Origin: Fibrobacter sp. UWB13
Lineage (GTDB): Bacteria; Fibrobacterota; Fibrobacteria; Fibrobacterales; Fibrobacteraceae
Assembly: GCF_900177805.1 (NCBI RefSeq)
Contig: NZ_FXAX01000001.1
Span: 2,279,077-2,343,076 of the forward strand
DNA length: 64,000 nt
Direction of reading: 5' to 3'
Shown here one piece after another: positions 53,510-61,725 of the stretch. Under the pieces are notes generated by a model. It had not been told where the DNA came from and ran no database searches. It worked only from the letters and a program-made list of their open reading frames with translations. Every line of letters begins with the position of its first letter. The stretch's first letter is position 1. A program made the position numbers and the translations under genes.

Positions 53510-56500
53510 ATGACTCTTCGCGAAGCGTTTGAATCAAAGATGATGCTGCTCGATGGCGGCATGGGCTCTGTTATCCAGACTTACGGGATTAAGGGCGCCA
53601 ACAACGATATGCTCTCCATCGAAAAGCCCGACATCATTCTCGACATCCAGCGTCGTTACGTGGATGCAGGCGTGGATTGCCTCACCACGAACACGTTCTC
53701 GAGCCAGCGCGTGAGCCAGCATGAATACCACCAGGAACATCGCATCGCCGAGATGAACCGCGCTTCCGTGAAAATCGCAAAGCAGGCCGCCGAAGAAGGC
53801 TTCAAGAAGTATGGCCGCAAGGTCTATATTCTGGGCGACGTCGGCCCGACGAGCAAGATGCTCTCCATGAGCGAAGACGTGAACGACCCGGCAAGCCGCG
53901 CCATCACATTTGACGAACTCGAAGATGCGTATTTGGAACAAATTTCCGTACTCATGGAAGAAGGCGTTGACGCCATCCTCATTGAAACGATTTTCGATAC
54001 GCTGAATGCAAAGGCCGCCCTCAGCGCTTACAGCAAGGCAAATGATGCACGCATTGAAGCCGCCAAGGCTGCAGGCACTCCCGAAGCAGAAATTAAGCCG
54101 ATTGAAGTTATGCTCTCGATGACCGTGAGCGACGCCTCCGGCCGTACGCTTTCGGGCCAGACCGTCGAAGCTTTTGCCGTGAGCGTGATGCACATGCACC
54201 CGCTTTCCATCGGCTTAAACTGCGGTCTCGGTGCAGACGGCATGGTGCCGTACCTCCGCCGCATGGGCGCTATCGCTCCGTGCTACCTCAGCTGCCACCC
54301 GAACGCAGGGCTTCCAAACCAGTTCGGCGGTTACGACGACACGCCCGAAGACATGGTGCGCCTGATGCGCGTTTATCTGGACGACAAGCTCGTGAACATG
54401 ATTGGTGGTTGCTGCGGTACGACTCCAGAACACATCGCCGCGATGCGCAAAATGCTGGACGAACTCCCGGCCGACTACAAGCGCCGTGAACCCGCACCCA
54501 AGTACGTCACTTGCCCGCGCCTCCGCCTTGCGGGGCTCGAACCGTTGTTCAGAGAACAGGTTCGCCCGAGCAACGGCGCCGACAGCTGCAATGCCGATGA
54601 TTTCGTAAAGGTCGGCGAACGTTGCAACGTCGCGGGCTCCAAGAAGTTCCTGCGTCTCATCAACGAGAAGAATTACGAAGAAGCGCTCGACATTGCCCGT
54701 AAGCAAGTCGATGACGGCGCCGACGTCATTGACGTCAACATGGACGACGGTCTCCTCGATGCCACCGCCGAAATGCGCACATTCTTGAACTTGATTGCAT
54801 CCGACCCTGCTGTAAGCCGCGTGCCTATCATGGTCGATAGCTCCCGCTTCGAAGTTATCGAAGAAGGCCTCAAGTGCATTCAGGGCAAGAGCATCGTGAA
54901 CTCCATCTCCTTGAAGATGGGCGAAAAGGCGTTTATCGAACATGCGCTCACCGTGAAGCGCCTCGGCGCCGCCGTAATCGTGATGCTCTTCGACGAAGAA
55001 GGTCAGGCCACGAACTACGAGCGCCGCGTACAAATTGCATCCCGTGCTTACGATATCATGGTGAAGCAACTTCACTTTGATCCGTCCGATATCATTTACG
55101 ACCCGAACGTTTTGACAGTCGCTACCGGCATGGCAGAACACAACGCCTATGCCATTGACTTTATCCGCGCCGTCCGCTGGATTATGGACAACCTCCCCGG
55201 CGTCCGTATCTCGGGTGGTCTTTCGAACCTTTCGTTCGCATTCCGCGGCAACAACTACTTGCGCGAAGCAATGCACACCACGTTCTTGCATTACGCCATC
55301 CCGAACGGCATGGGCATGGCCATCATGAACCCGAGCGCCATTATCAAGTACAAGACAATTCCGCTTGAACTCCGCATGGCAATTACCGAAGTTATCTTCA
55401 ACACGGAACCGGAAGCCAGCGAAGAACTCATCGAAATTGCAAGCCGCATGAATGCTGCCGCCGCAGCTGCAAAAGAAGCAGGCACCAAATACGATCCAAA
55501 GGCGATTTTTGCCGTAAGCACAGGCGCAAGCAGCTCTTCTGACGAAGGCAACGCTACCGCTGACGCCAAGCCCACCACGCCCGAAGAACGTTTGCAAGAA
55601 GCTCTCCTCAAGGGAACTTCTACAACGCTCCAGCCAGACTTAATGGAACTCATCAACCGTGGCGATAGCCCGGTCGGCATTATTTCTGGTCCGCTCATGG
55701 ATGGCATGAACGAAGTCGGCCGCCGATTCGGTGAAGGCAAGATGTTCCTCCCGCAAGTCGTGAAGACCGCACGTACGATGAAAAAAGCTGTAGAAATTTT
55801 GCAGCCTTACATCGAAGCAGGCAAAAATGCAAACGCATCGAGCCGCGGTAAAATCGTCATCGCCACCGTCAAGGGCGACGTGCACGATATCGGCAAGAAC
55901 ATCGTTTCTGTGATTATGGCTTGTAACGGCTATGACATGGTGGACCTCGGCGTGATGGTTCCCGAAGATGTGATTGTCAAGGCCGCGATTGAAAACAAAG
56001 CAGATATCTTGAGCCTTTCCGGTCTCATTACGCCGTCTCTTGAAGAAATGTGTACGGTCGCAAAGGCTATGCAAGCCGCCGGTCAGCGCATCCCAATTAT
56101 CGTCGGTGGTGCCACCACCTCGCCCACGCATACTGCCGTGAAAATCGCTCCGTGCTATGACGGTCCTGTTTTCCACGTGCGCGACGCCGCTAGCAATCCG
56201 GGCCTCGCCCAGAAATTGCTCGACCCCGCCACCCGCGAACAAACGATTCAAGAAAACCGCGAAGAGCAGCAGCGCATCCGCGACAAGCAAAACGGCATCA
56301 AGACCGAAGCCGCAAACGCCATGGCCGCAGCCGCCTCCACGCCGGAAGAACGCCGTTTCCAATACGACTGGAGCAAATACCAGCCGGTACAGCCGCCGTT
56401 CATGGGCGAAAGCAAGCTCCCGCCGATTCCTATCGAAAAGATTATCCCGCTCATCAGCTGGGAATACTTCTTCTTCACTTGGAAAATCAAGCCGGACGAA

Positions 56501-57160
56501 GAAGAAGCCAAGAAGCTCAAGGCCGACGCCGAAGCGCTCATCAAGTCGCTCACAAAGCCCGAATACGCGCTCCGCGCCGTTCAGGCATTCTACCCTGCTG
56601 CCGGTACTGAAAAGTCCGTTATCTTTAACACGGGCCGCACAGGCACGGACGCAGACCTCATCGAAGTCTCGACCGCACGTCAGCAGAATCCCGAAGGTAC
56701 TTGCCTTTCCCTCTGCGACTACGTCGCTCCGGCAAATGCAAATACAGCAAGCGTTTTCGCCTCTCCCGCAGGCAAGGACGTTTTCCGCGACATCGTCGGT
56801 GCATTCGCAGTGACCATGAGCGATACATTCGTCAAACGCTTGGAAAAACTCAAAGCAGAACAGGGCGGCAGCGATTACGACGTTCTCCTCATGCAGACTG
56901 TCGCCGACCGCCTCGCCGAAGCAGGTGCTGAATACTTGAGCCAGGAACTCGACCGCACAAGCGGCTGGAAGGGCATCCGCCCAGCCGTCGGTTACCCCGT
57001 GCTCCCGAACATCAAGGAAATTTTCAACGTCGCAAAACTCATCGACTTTGGCAGCGTAGGCATCAGCCTCACTGAAAATGGTGCGATGTATCCGCAAGCA
57101 TCCGTAAGCGGCCTCTACATCAGCCACCCCGAAATTGATTACTTCCAGGTAAAGTTATAA
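53510..57160 (+). CDS. metH: Cobalamin-dependent methionine synthase MetH
   Basis: The protein has 1216 residues with the four MetH modules. Homocysteine-binding (1-330) has zinc Cys in GLNCGLGADG and GGCCGTT. Pterin-binding covers about 365-640 (KVGERCNVAGSKKFLRL). The B12 cap and domain (about 690-900) have GDVHDIGKN, whose His is the cobalt ligand, at about 788. The reactivation domain (930-1216) ends in RPAVGYPVLPN and GAMYPQASVSGLYISHPEID. It transfers methyl from methyltetrahydrofolate to homocysteine. Ala/Ser-rich linkers join the modules. The stop overlaps the ATG of a GNAT remnant (TAATG). Confidence 0.97.
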   Translation: MTLREAFESKMMLLDGGMGSVIQTYGIKGANNDMLSIEKPDIILDIQRRYVDAGVDCLTTNTFSSQRVSQHEYHQEHRIAEMNRASVKIAKQAAEEGFKKYGRKVYILGDVGPTSKMLSMSEDVNDPASRAITFDELEDAYLEQISVLMEEGVDAILIETIFDTLNAKAALSAYSKANDARIEAAKAAGTPEAEIKPIEVMLSMTVSDASGRTLSGQTVEAFAVSVMHMHPLSIGLNCGLGADGMVPYLRRMGAIAPCYLSCHPNAGLPNQFGGYDDTPEDMVRLMRVYLDDKLVNMIGGCCGTTPEHIAAMRKMLDELPADYKRREPAPKYVTCPRLRLAGLEPLFREQVRPSNGADSCNADDFVKVGERCNVAGSKKFLRLINEKNYEEALDIARKQVDDGADVIDVNMDDGLLDATAEMRTFLNLIASDPAVSRVPIMVDSSRFEVIEEGLKCIQGKSIVNSISLKMGEKAFIEHALTVKRLGAAVIVMLFDEEGQATNYERRVQIASRAYDIMVKQLHFDPSDIIYDPNVLTVATGMAEHNAYAIDFIRAVRWIMDNLPGVRISGGLSNLSFAFRGNNYLREAMHTTFLHYAIPNGMGMAIMNPSAIIKYKTIPLELRMAITEVIFNTEPEASEELIEIASRMNAAAAAAKEAGTKYDPKAIFAVSTGASSSSDEGNATADAKPTTPEERLQEALLKGTSTTLQPDLMELINRGDSPVGIISGPLMDGMNEVGRRFGEGKMFLPQVVKTARTMKKAVEILQPYIEAGKNANASSRGKIVIATVKGDVHDIGKNIVSVIMACNGYDMVDLGVMVPEDVIVKAAIENKADILSLSGLITPSLEEMCTVAKAMQAAGQRIPIIVGGATTSPTHTAVKIAPCYDGPVFHVRDAASNPGLAQKLLDPATREQTIQENREEQQRIRDKQNGIKTEAANAMAAAASTPEERRFQYDWSKYQPVQPPFMGESKLPPIPIEKIIPLISWEYFFFTWKIKPDEEEAKKLKADAEALIKSLTKPEYALRAVQAFYPAAGTEKSVIFNTGRTGTDADLIEVSTARQQNPEGTCLSLCDYVAPANANTASVFASPAGKDVFRDIVGAFAVTMSDTFVKRLEKLKAEQGGSDYDVLLMQTVADRLAEAGAEYLSQELDRTSGWKGIRPAVGYPVLPNIKEIFNVAKLIDFGSVGISLTENGAMYPQASVSGLYISHPEIDYFQVKL

Positions 57161-57321
57161 TGCAAATCAGAACCGCAATCACTTTTGGCTGATGTTCGAT
57201 GGAGACAAGTTAATCTCGTTCGTCGATGGACTATTACGCTAAATTCGGATTTGCAAATGAAGGTGTCAGCAATTCCGTCCACGGCGGAGTCGTCTGGTAC
57301 CAAATGCGCCTTACGTTTTAG
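57160..57321 (+). pseudogene. GNAT acetyltransferase remnant, three fragments
   Basis: An ATG overlapping the metH stop reads MQIRTA, the usual opening of a GNAT protein. After a frame change the next piece reads HFWLMFDGDKLISFVDGLL (57180-57236). A third piece, back in the first frame, reads YYAKFGFANEGVSNSVHGG followed by VVWYQMRLTF and a stop (57232-57321). These match the N-terminus, the middle strand and the C-terminus of one GNAT subfamily, with the segments between deleted. The gene is therefore dead. It overlaps the 3' end of the PII-like gene. Confidence 0.75.
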
Positions 57322-57646
57322 CTTCAGCCTTCCACGGCGTAAGCCCAACAACCTGATCGACAGGGAGTGCAAATGCAATTCCCTGCCCCATCGTATTCAG
57401 GCCCGCTTTTTCGTACAAAGCGTGCAGCACAGCATCCTTCACGTTCAGCGGCACAAGAATCATCACGACTTCTTTTTCAGGCTGAATGGCGATATGGAAG
57501 AACGCTTCCGCTTCCTTATTTGCCGTACCACGGGCGTTCAAGACCGTGCCACCACGGGCTCCCGCCTCTTTAGCGGCTTCCATCACAGTATCGGAGAATC
57601 CGTTATTCACAATGCAGATAATTAATTCATGTGTATTCGGTTTCAT
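57311..57646 (-). CDS. PII-like signalling protein (second of pair)
   Basis: The protein has 111 residues with a ferredoxin-like alpha/beta plan of PII proteins (ELIICIVNNGFSDTVMEAAK, GARGGTVLNARGT, MILVPLNVKDAVLHALYEKA and the PVDQVVG end). The T-loop is short (ANKEAEAFFHI) and lacks the usual Tyr for uridylylation, so it is not a GlnB/GlnK protein. It follows a second PII-like gene by two bases and a DUF1538 membrane gene. It probably senses a nucleotide or small ligand for that membrane protein. Confidence 0.8.
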   Translation of the reverse strand: MKPNTHELIICIVNNGFSDTVMEAAKEAGARGGTVLNARGTANKEAEAFFHIAIQPEKEVVMILVPLNVKDAVLHALYEKAGLNTMGQGIAFALPVDQVVGLTPWKAEAKT

Positions 57647-57648
57647 AA

Positions 57649-58062
57649 TTAGCCTCTCCCTACCTGAGATCGGTTGTCGCTCAAAAAGTTAAATACCGAC
57701 TTGCCAATAACGCTTGACATCGGAATCGTATAGGCAATGCCCTTGCCGTTCACAATCGTCCTGAATTTTTCTTCCAGACATTCCAAGACTGCAGGCACAT
57801 GGTCTTCGCCAATGATGCTGATAATCACCGCACGTTCAGAGTCTGCAAGTCCAAGTGCAGCCATGATTTCGCGCGGAGCTGTCCCGTGACCATAAAACAC
57901 GAACTGCATATTTGCGCCAAACGACTGGATGTAATCCATGTAAAAGTCCGCTTTTGCGCGGTTCACCGTCGTCACCAGAATCTTAAGGCGATTCATCGAA
58001 ACTTTCGAATGAACCTTTTGAGGCACCGCCCGTTTCAAAACATTCTTTACTGTTTCAACCAT
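57649..58062 (-). CDS. PII-like signalling protein (first of pair)
   Basis: The protein has 137 residues from the ATG at 58062 (GAGG 6 bases upstream). After a 25-residue basic lead it shows a PII-like fold (RLKILVTTVNRAKADFYMDY, FVFYGHGTAPREIMAALG, RAVIISIIGEDHVPAVLECL and a C-terminal IPMSSVIG). It sits between the DUF1538 gene and a second PII-like gene on the minus strand with gaps of 8 and 2 bases, so the three are one operon. Confidence 0.78.
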   Translation of the reverse strand: MVETVKNVLKRAVPQKVHSKVSMNRLKILVTTVNRAKADFYMDYIQSFGANMQFVFYGHGTAPREIMAALGLADSERAVIISIIGEDHVPAVLECLEEKFRTIVNGKGIAYTIPMSSVIGKSVFNFLSDNRSQVGRG

Positions 58063-58070
58063 CGTAGCCT

Positions 58071-59603
58071 CTACACAAAGTCAATAATCTGTTCATCATC
58101 GGCATCCTGCAAGCGACGCATCATAATTCTGTTACGCCAAAGCCTTGCCACAATCGCCTTGAAACCAAGCACCTGGATTGTAATGAGCGGAGTCATCGCA
58201 ACCATCGCCACAATGCCAAACGCATAATTCAAAATTGAATCGCCGCCATCGTGAATCACGGAGCAAGCGCCAATTGCCAACGGCAGAATAAAGCTCGAAG
58301 TCAACGGACCACTCGCCACGCCACCAGAGTCAAACGCAATTGCCGTATAAAGTTTCGGCACAAAGAAGGAGAGCCCCAGTGAAATAAAGTAGCCAGGCAA
58401 GAGGTAATAAATAATCGGGAATCCGATAATAATGCGAAGCATCGAAAGTCCAATCGAAATGCCCACGCCCACCGAGAGTGCAATCAGCATCGAGCGCTTG
58501 GTCACAAGGCCACCGGTCACTTCTTCGACCTGCTTGTTGAGCACGTGCACCGCCGGTTCTGCAAGCACCACCACCATGCCGATGATAAAGCCAGCCGCCA
58601 CAAGCGCGTGCGGGCGTTTCGCCAGTTCACACCCGATTTCAAAACCAATCGGCAAGAACCCGACCGTCACCGCCGTCAAGAAAATCACAAGCCCGAAAAA
58701 CGTATAAAGGATCCCGACGCCCACTTGCACAAGCTTCACCATCGGGAGCTTGAGTACGGTCCACTGCAACGCGCAGAAGAACACGACAATCAGCCCAAGC
58801 GCCACAAGCACCTCACGAGCAATCACCATTACCGTAGGCAAGAATTGATCGCCAAGGCTAGCGTCCACCGAGTACGCCGCCGTCGAAAGTTCATACGTCA
58901 GGTCGCCCTTCGAAAATACCACCAAGCCCATCAGCGCCAAAATCGGACCAACCGAGCAAAGCGCAATCAAACCGAAGCTGTTTTCCGAAGCATGCTTACC
59001 ACCAATCGCACCAGCAACGCCCACACCAAGCGCCATGATAAACGGCACCGTAATCGGTCCTGTCGTCACACCACCCGAGTCAAACGCGAGCGGCACAAAC
59101 GCGTTCCGTCCGACGGACACCATAAGCATCCCGAGCATGAACAGCACCATGTAAAAGAAAATGATAATCAGCGAAAGGTCTTTCTTAAATACAATCTTCA
59201 AAATTGCAAGGAGCAAAAAAATCCCGACACCCACGCCAATCGTCGAAATCAGGAGAATCGGCCGCACCGCATTTTTCACCTGTTCCGCAAGCACGGACAA
59301 GTCCGGTTCCGCAACCGTAATGAGCACGCCCATCACAAAGCACACCGAAACGAGCAACAGGAGCCGCCGCGACTTAGTCAAGCCCGACCCCACATACGCC
59401 CCCATCGGCGTCATCGCAAGGTCTGCCCCCAGATTAAAAAGTCCTATCCCGATAATCAAGAAAATCGCGCTAACCGTAAAAACAATTTGCTCTTTCAGCG
59501 AAAAAGTCACAAGCGGAGTATGCGACACCACCAGCACAATAAGCGTAATGGGCAAAACAGAGGCAAAAGCCTCTTTCAATTTTTCAAAAAGAATTTTTTG
59601 CAT
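58071..59603 (-). CDS. DUF1538 integral membrane protein
   Basis: The protein has 510 residues, about 12-14 hydrophobic helices and two-fold internal symmetry. AFDSGGVTTGPITVPFIMALG in the first half and AFDSGGVASGPLTSSFILPL in the second are the same motif, as are VAEPDLSVLAEQV and LAEPAVHVLNKQV. This is the DUF1538 (PF07556) family, predicted transporters of unknown substrate. Being co-transcribed with two PII-like proteins suggests that a small molecule gates it. The ATG is at 59603 with no strong ribosome site. Confidence 0.85.
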   Translation of the reverse strand: MQKILFEKLKEAFASVLPITLIVLVVSHTPLVTFSLKEQIVFTVSAIFLIIGIGLFNLGADLAMTPMGAYVGSGLTKSRRLLLLVSVCFVMGVLITVAEPDLSVLAEQVKNAVRPILLISTIGVGVGIFLLLAILKIVFKKDLSLIIIFFYMVLFMLGMLMVSVGRNAFVPLAFDSGGVTTGPITVPFIMALGVGVAGAIGGKHASENSFGLIALCSVGPILALMGLVVFSKGDLTYELSTAAYSVDASLGDQFLPTVMVIAREVLVALGLIVVFFCALQWTVLKLPMVKLVQVGVGILYTFFGLVIFLTAVTVGFLPIGFEIGCELAKRPHALVAAGFIIGMVVVLAEPAVHVLNKQVEEVTGGLVTKRSMLIALSVGVGISIGLSMLRIIIGFPIIYYLLPGYFISLGLSFFVPKLYTAIAFDSGGVASGPLTSSFILPLAIGACSVIHDGGDSILNYAFGIVAMVAMTPLITIQVLGFKAIVARLWRNRIMMRRLQDADDEQIIDFV

Positions 59604-59629
59604 CGCTATATAATATAATTAAATGGTTA

Positions 59630-59662
59630 TTAGTTATTAGTCATTGGTCAATAGTCAATAGC
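59630..59662. repeat. Interspersed ATTAGTCAATAG-type repeat
   Basis: TTATTAGTTATTAGTCATTG followed by GTCAATAGTCAATAG belongs to the family at 21505 and 49926. Confidence 0.65.
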
Positions 59663-59667
59663 AACTT

Positions 59668-59713
59668 GTCATCCTGACCCTGGAGCGTAGCGATAGGGAG
59701 GGATCCAGTCAAG
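59668..59713. repeat. GTCATCCTGA...GGATCCAGT interspersed repeat
   Basis: GTCATCCTGACCCTGGAGCG, a short spacer and GGGAGGGATCCAGTC are the ends of the element also found near 43070 (inverted) and 61467. It lies between the DUF1538 gene and the sigma factor gene. Confidence 0.6.
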
Positions 59714-59799
59714 TCTAGTCAATACTATTGAATTTGATTCAAAAAAAATTTTAGTATTCGTGCAACCAGCCCTCATCCCCATACATCAAAAGTAACGAA

Positions 59800-60345
59800 A
59801 TGGACGAAAAAGTCATCATAAAGAAGATTCAACAAGGAAGTCGTGAAGCCCTTGGCATGCTGTGGAAGTCCCATAGCACAAATGTTCTGAACCTTGCGTT
59901 CAGAATGCTCAAGAACCGCGACGAGGCTGAAGACATCTTGATGGACATTTTCGTCTCAGTTCCTGGGAAAATCAAAAAGTTCCGCGGCGAAAGTGCTCTC
60001 AGCACCTGGCTGTACCGCCTCACCGTCAACGAGTGTTTGATGAGGCTACGGTCCAAGAAGCGCCATGCCGAGCTCGAAGAAGAACATATCGATCTCGTGA
60101 CGGACAGCGCTCTCGGGAGCAAGCACGAGGAACAAAAGGATTACGACCCGGAACTGCTTGAATTTGGACTGTCAAAGCTCTCCGCCGAAACGCGAAGCAT
60201 GCTCTGGCTCAAAGACGCCGAAGATCTTGGCATCAAAGACTTGTCCGAGATCTACAACATGCCCGAAGGCACAATCAAGGCAAGGCTTAGCCGAGCAAGA
60301 ACAGTCGTCAAGAACTTTTTACAGGAGAACCTGAACTATGCATGA
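59800..60345 (+). CDS. ECF-type RNA polymerase sigma factor
   Basis: The protein has 181 residues. Region 2 is FRMLKNRDEAEDILMDIFVS (about 30-50) with GESALSTWLYRLTVN (about 65-80). Region 4 is AEDLGIKDLSEIYNMPEGTI then KARLSRAR (about 140-170). It directs transcription of an envelope or metal-stress regulon, probably including its own operon. The stop overlaps the next gene by 8 bases. A TGCAACC at about 59761 is a possible ECF-type -35 element. Confidence 0.92.
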   Translation: MDEKVIIKKIQQGSREALGMLWKSHSTNVLNLAFRMLKNRDEAEDILMDIFVSVPGKIKKFRGESALSTWLYRLTVNECLMRLRSKKRHAELEEEHIDLVTDSALGSKHEEQKDYDPELLEFGLSKLSAETRSMLWLKDAEDLGIKDLSEIYNMPEGTIKARLSRARTVVKNFLQENLNYA

Positions 60346-60685
60346 TAAAATCGATTTTTCAAGACTCGAAAGAATCGAACCCAGGAAAGACTCCTGGGAA
60401 AAAGTCTGTGCAAGACTCGATTCTTCAGAAAAGAACAAGTTTATCAACTTCATCCAGACGCGTACAAAATACGCGCTTGCAGCAAGCTTTACTGTCATCG
60501 CATTTTGGACGGCCTTCATGACCGTCATGCTGAACACTAACAATTCCGAAGACATCCTCATCAAGAATGTCGCCTCTGACGAGCTCGTTTCTTGGTACGG
60601 CAATCTCGGCGAAAAGAGCGATGACGAGCTCGAAAATTTGGATACCTACAACTCCATCAGCTATTTATTACAGGAGACTAAATAA
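60338..60685 (+). CDS. Single-membrane-span protein, likely anti-sigma factor
   Basis: The protein has 115 residues: a charged N-terminal region (1-50), one hydrophobic helix (about 47-70, YALAASFTVIAFWTAFMTVM) and an acidic C-terminal tail (about 70-115). It lies between the ECF sigma gene and a Cys/His-rich extracytoplasmic protein, overlapping both by a few bases, which fits an anti-sigma factor such as CnrY-type membrane regulators. The N-terminal region does not match a known zinc anti-sigma motif. Confidence 0.65.
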   Translation: MHDKIDFSRLERIEPRKDSWEKVCARLDSSEKNKFINFIQTRTKYALAASFTVIAFWTAFMTVMLNTNNSEDILIKNVASDELVSWYGNLGEKSDDELENLDTYNSISYLLQETK

Positions 60686-61365
60686 TGAACGCTTCCACCA
60701 AGACATTCTTCGCAAGCCTGATTATACTCGCTTGCTCTCTCGGATTTGCCATTGGCGCCTTCTGCTTTGCAGACCGCGGCTTTGGCGCTACATGCTGCTC
60801 CAAGCAGTCCACATGCACGCCATCGCATAAGCAGTGCGCCTGTGGCTGCGAAAACCATGACTGTGCCAAGAACGACTGCTCTTGCAACTGCTGCAAGCGT
60901 GGCGGTATGTATCATGGCAAGCATCACGGCGAATTCCATGGTGAACGCTTCCATGACAGAGATTTCCGCGATGGCCGCCCTGAAGGTCCGCGCGAACACT
61001 TCAAGGATGCCAAGCATTTCGACAAGAAGTTCGACTTCAAGAAAGGCCCTGGTCCTGAATTCATGGATTCCATTCTCCAGGTCACGCACGAACAAAGAGC
61101 CGCCCTCGACCAGCAGCGCATCGTAATGGATTCCACGTTTAAGGAACTCCGCAAGCAAAAGAAGGATGCTGAAAAGGCTCTGCACAAAGCTCTCGACAGC
61201 AATGACGAAAAGCAAATTGCTGCAGCCAAGGCAAGCATTCTCAAAGCTCAGGAAGCATTGCTCGACCACAGAATTAACGGCGTAAAGAACTTCAACAAGA
61301 TCCTCACCAAGGAACAGCTCGAAAAGTTCAAGAGCTTCCACAAGGATCACCACAACAAACCCTAG
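60685..61365 (+). CDS. Cys/His-rich Spy/ZraP-like periplasmic protein
   Basis: The protein has 226 residues. A hydrophobic N-terminus (about 8-28) targets it to the envelope. Residues 35-75 hold about a dozen Cys (CCSKQSTCTPSHKQCACGC) and residues 78-115 many His/Glu/Asp (YHGKHHGEFHGERFHDRDF). The helical C-terminal half (about 125-226; LTKEQLEKFKSF) resembles the LTxxQ-type fold of Spy, CpxP and ZraP. This fits a metal- or misfolding-sensing chaperone. It is the third gene of the sigma operon, so it may be the sensor or a target. Confidence 0.72.
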   Translation: MNASTKTFFASLIILACSLGFAIGAFCFADRGFGATCCSKQSTCTPSHKQCACGCENHDCAKNDCSCNCCKRGGMYHGKHHGEFHGERFHDRDFRDGRPEGPREHFKDAKHFDKKFDFKKGPGPEFMDSILQVTHEQRAALDQQRIVMDSTFKELRKQKKDAEKALHKALDSNDEKQIAAAKASILKAQEALLDHRINGVKNFNKILTKEQLEKFKSFHKDHHNKP

Positions 61366-61398
61366 AATTTTATTTTCATGATTCCTTGAAAAATAAGC

Positions 61399-61430
61399 CT
61401 CCGGTCACCCGACCGGAGACTTTCTGTTTT
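61399..61430 (+). terminator. Terminator of the ECF sigma operon
   Basis: CTCCGGTC-ACCC-GACCGGAG is followed by ACTTTCTGTTTTT. Confidence 0.8.
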
Positions 61431-61466
61431 TACAAGCGATTCATAATCAATTACATTTATCTTTTC

Positions 61467-61497
61467 ACGTCATTCTGAGCGAAGCGAAGCATCCAGT
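61467..61497. repeat. GTCATTCTGA...CATCCAGT repeat
   Basis: CGTCATTCTGAGCGAAGCGA followed by AGCATCCAGT has GTCAT and ATCCAGT ends like the elements at 59668 and 50043. Confidence 0.55.
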
Positions 61498-61509
61498 AAA
61501 ATCTTGAAA

Positions 61510-61725
61510 TCAACCATCTACATTTTCCCACATATTTTCATCGCGGGTAGCATCCAGATGTTGTTCCGCGGTCTCGGCGATTTTTTCATTGTGACCACGC
61601 AGTGCCGCAAACGGGCTGAAAATCTTTGCACGATTCGCCACAGACATTCTCGGGTGCTTCATCAAGAAATTCCAGTCATTCCGCGGATACGGCAAATCAA
61701 TTATATCCTTATAATCATCAATCAT
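61510..61725 (-). CDS. YolD-like small protein
   Basis: The protein has 71 residues. YKDIIDLPYPRND, KHPRMSVANRAKIFSPFAAL and a following RGHNEKIAETAE are the typical YolD-like pattern. In Firmicutes such genes lie just downstream of a Y-family polymerase gene. The start overlaps the polymerase stop by four bases (ATGA). Its role in lesion bypass is unknown. Confidence 0.88.
   Translation of the reverse strand: MIDDYKDIIDLPYPRNDWNFLMKHPRMSVANRAKIFSPFAALRGHNEKIAETAEQHLDATRDENMWENVDG

Noticed and set aside
57311..58062. GlnB/GlnK nitrogen regulators
   Set aside because: The T-loop Tyr and the PROSITE-like PII signatures are missing, and the neighbour is DUF1538 rather than an ammonium transporter.
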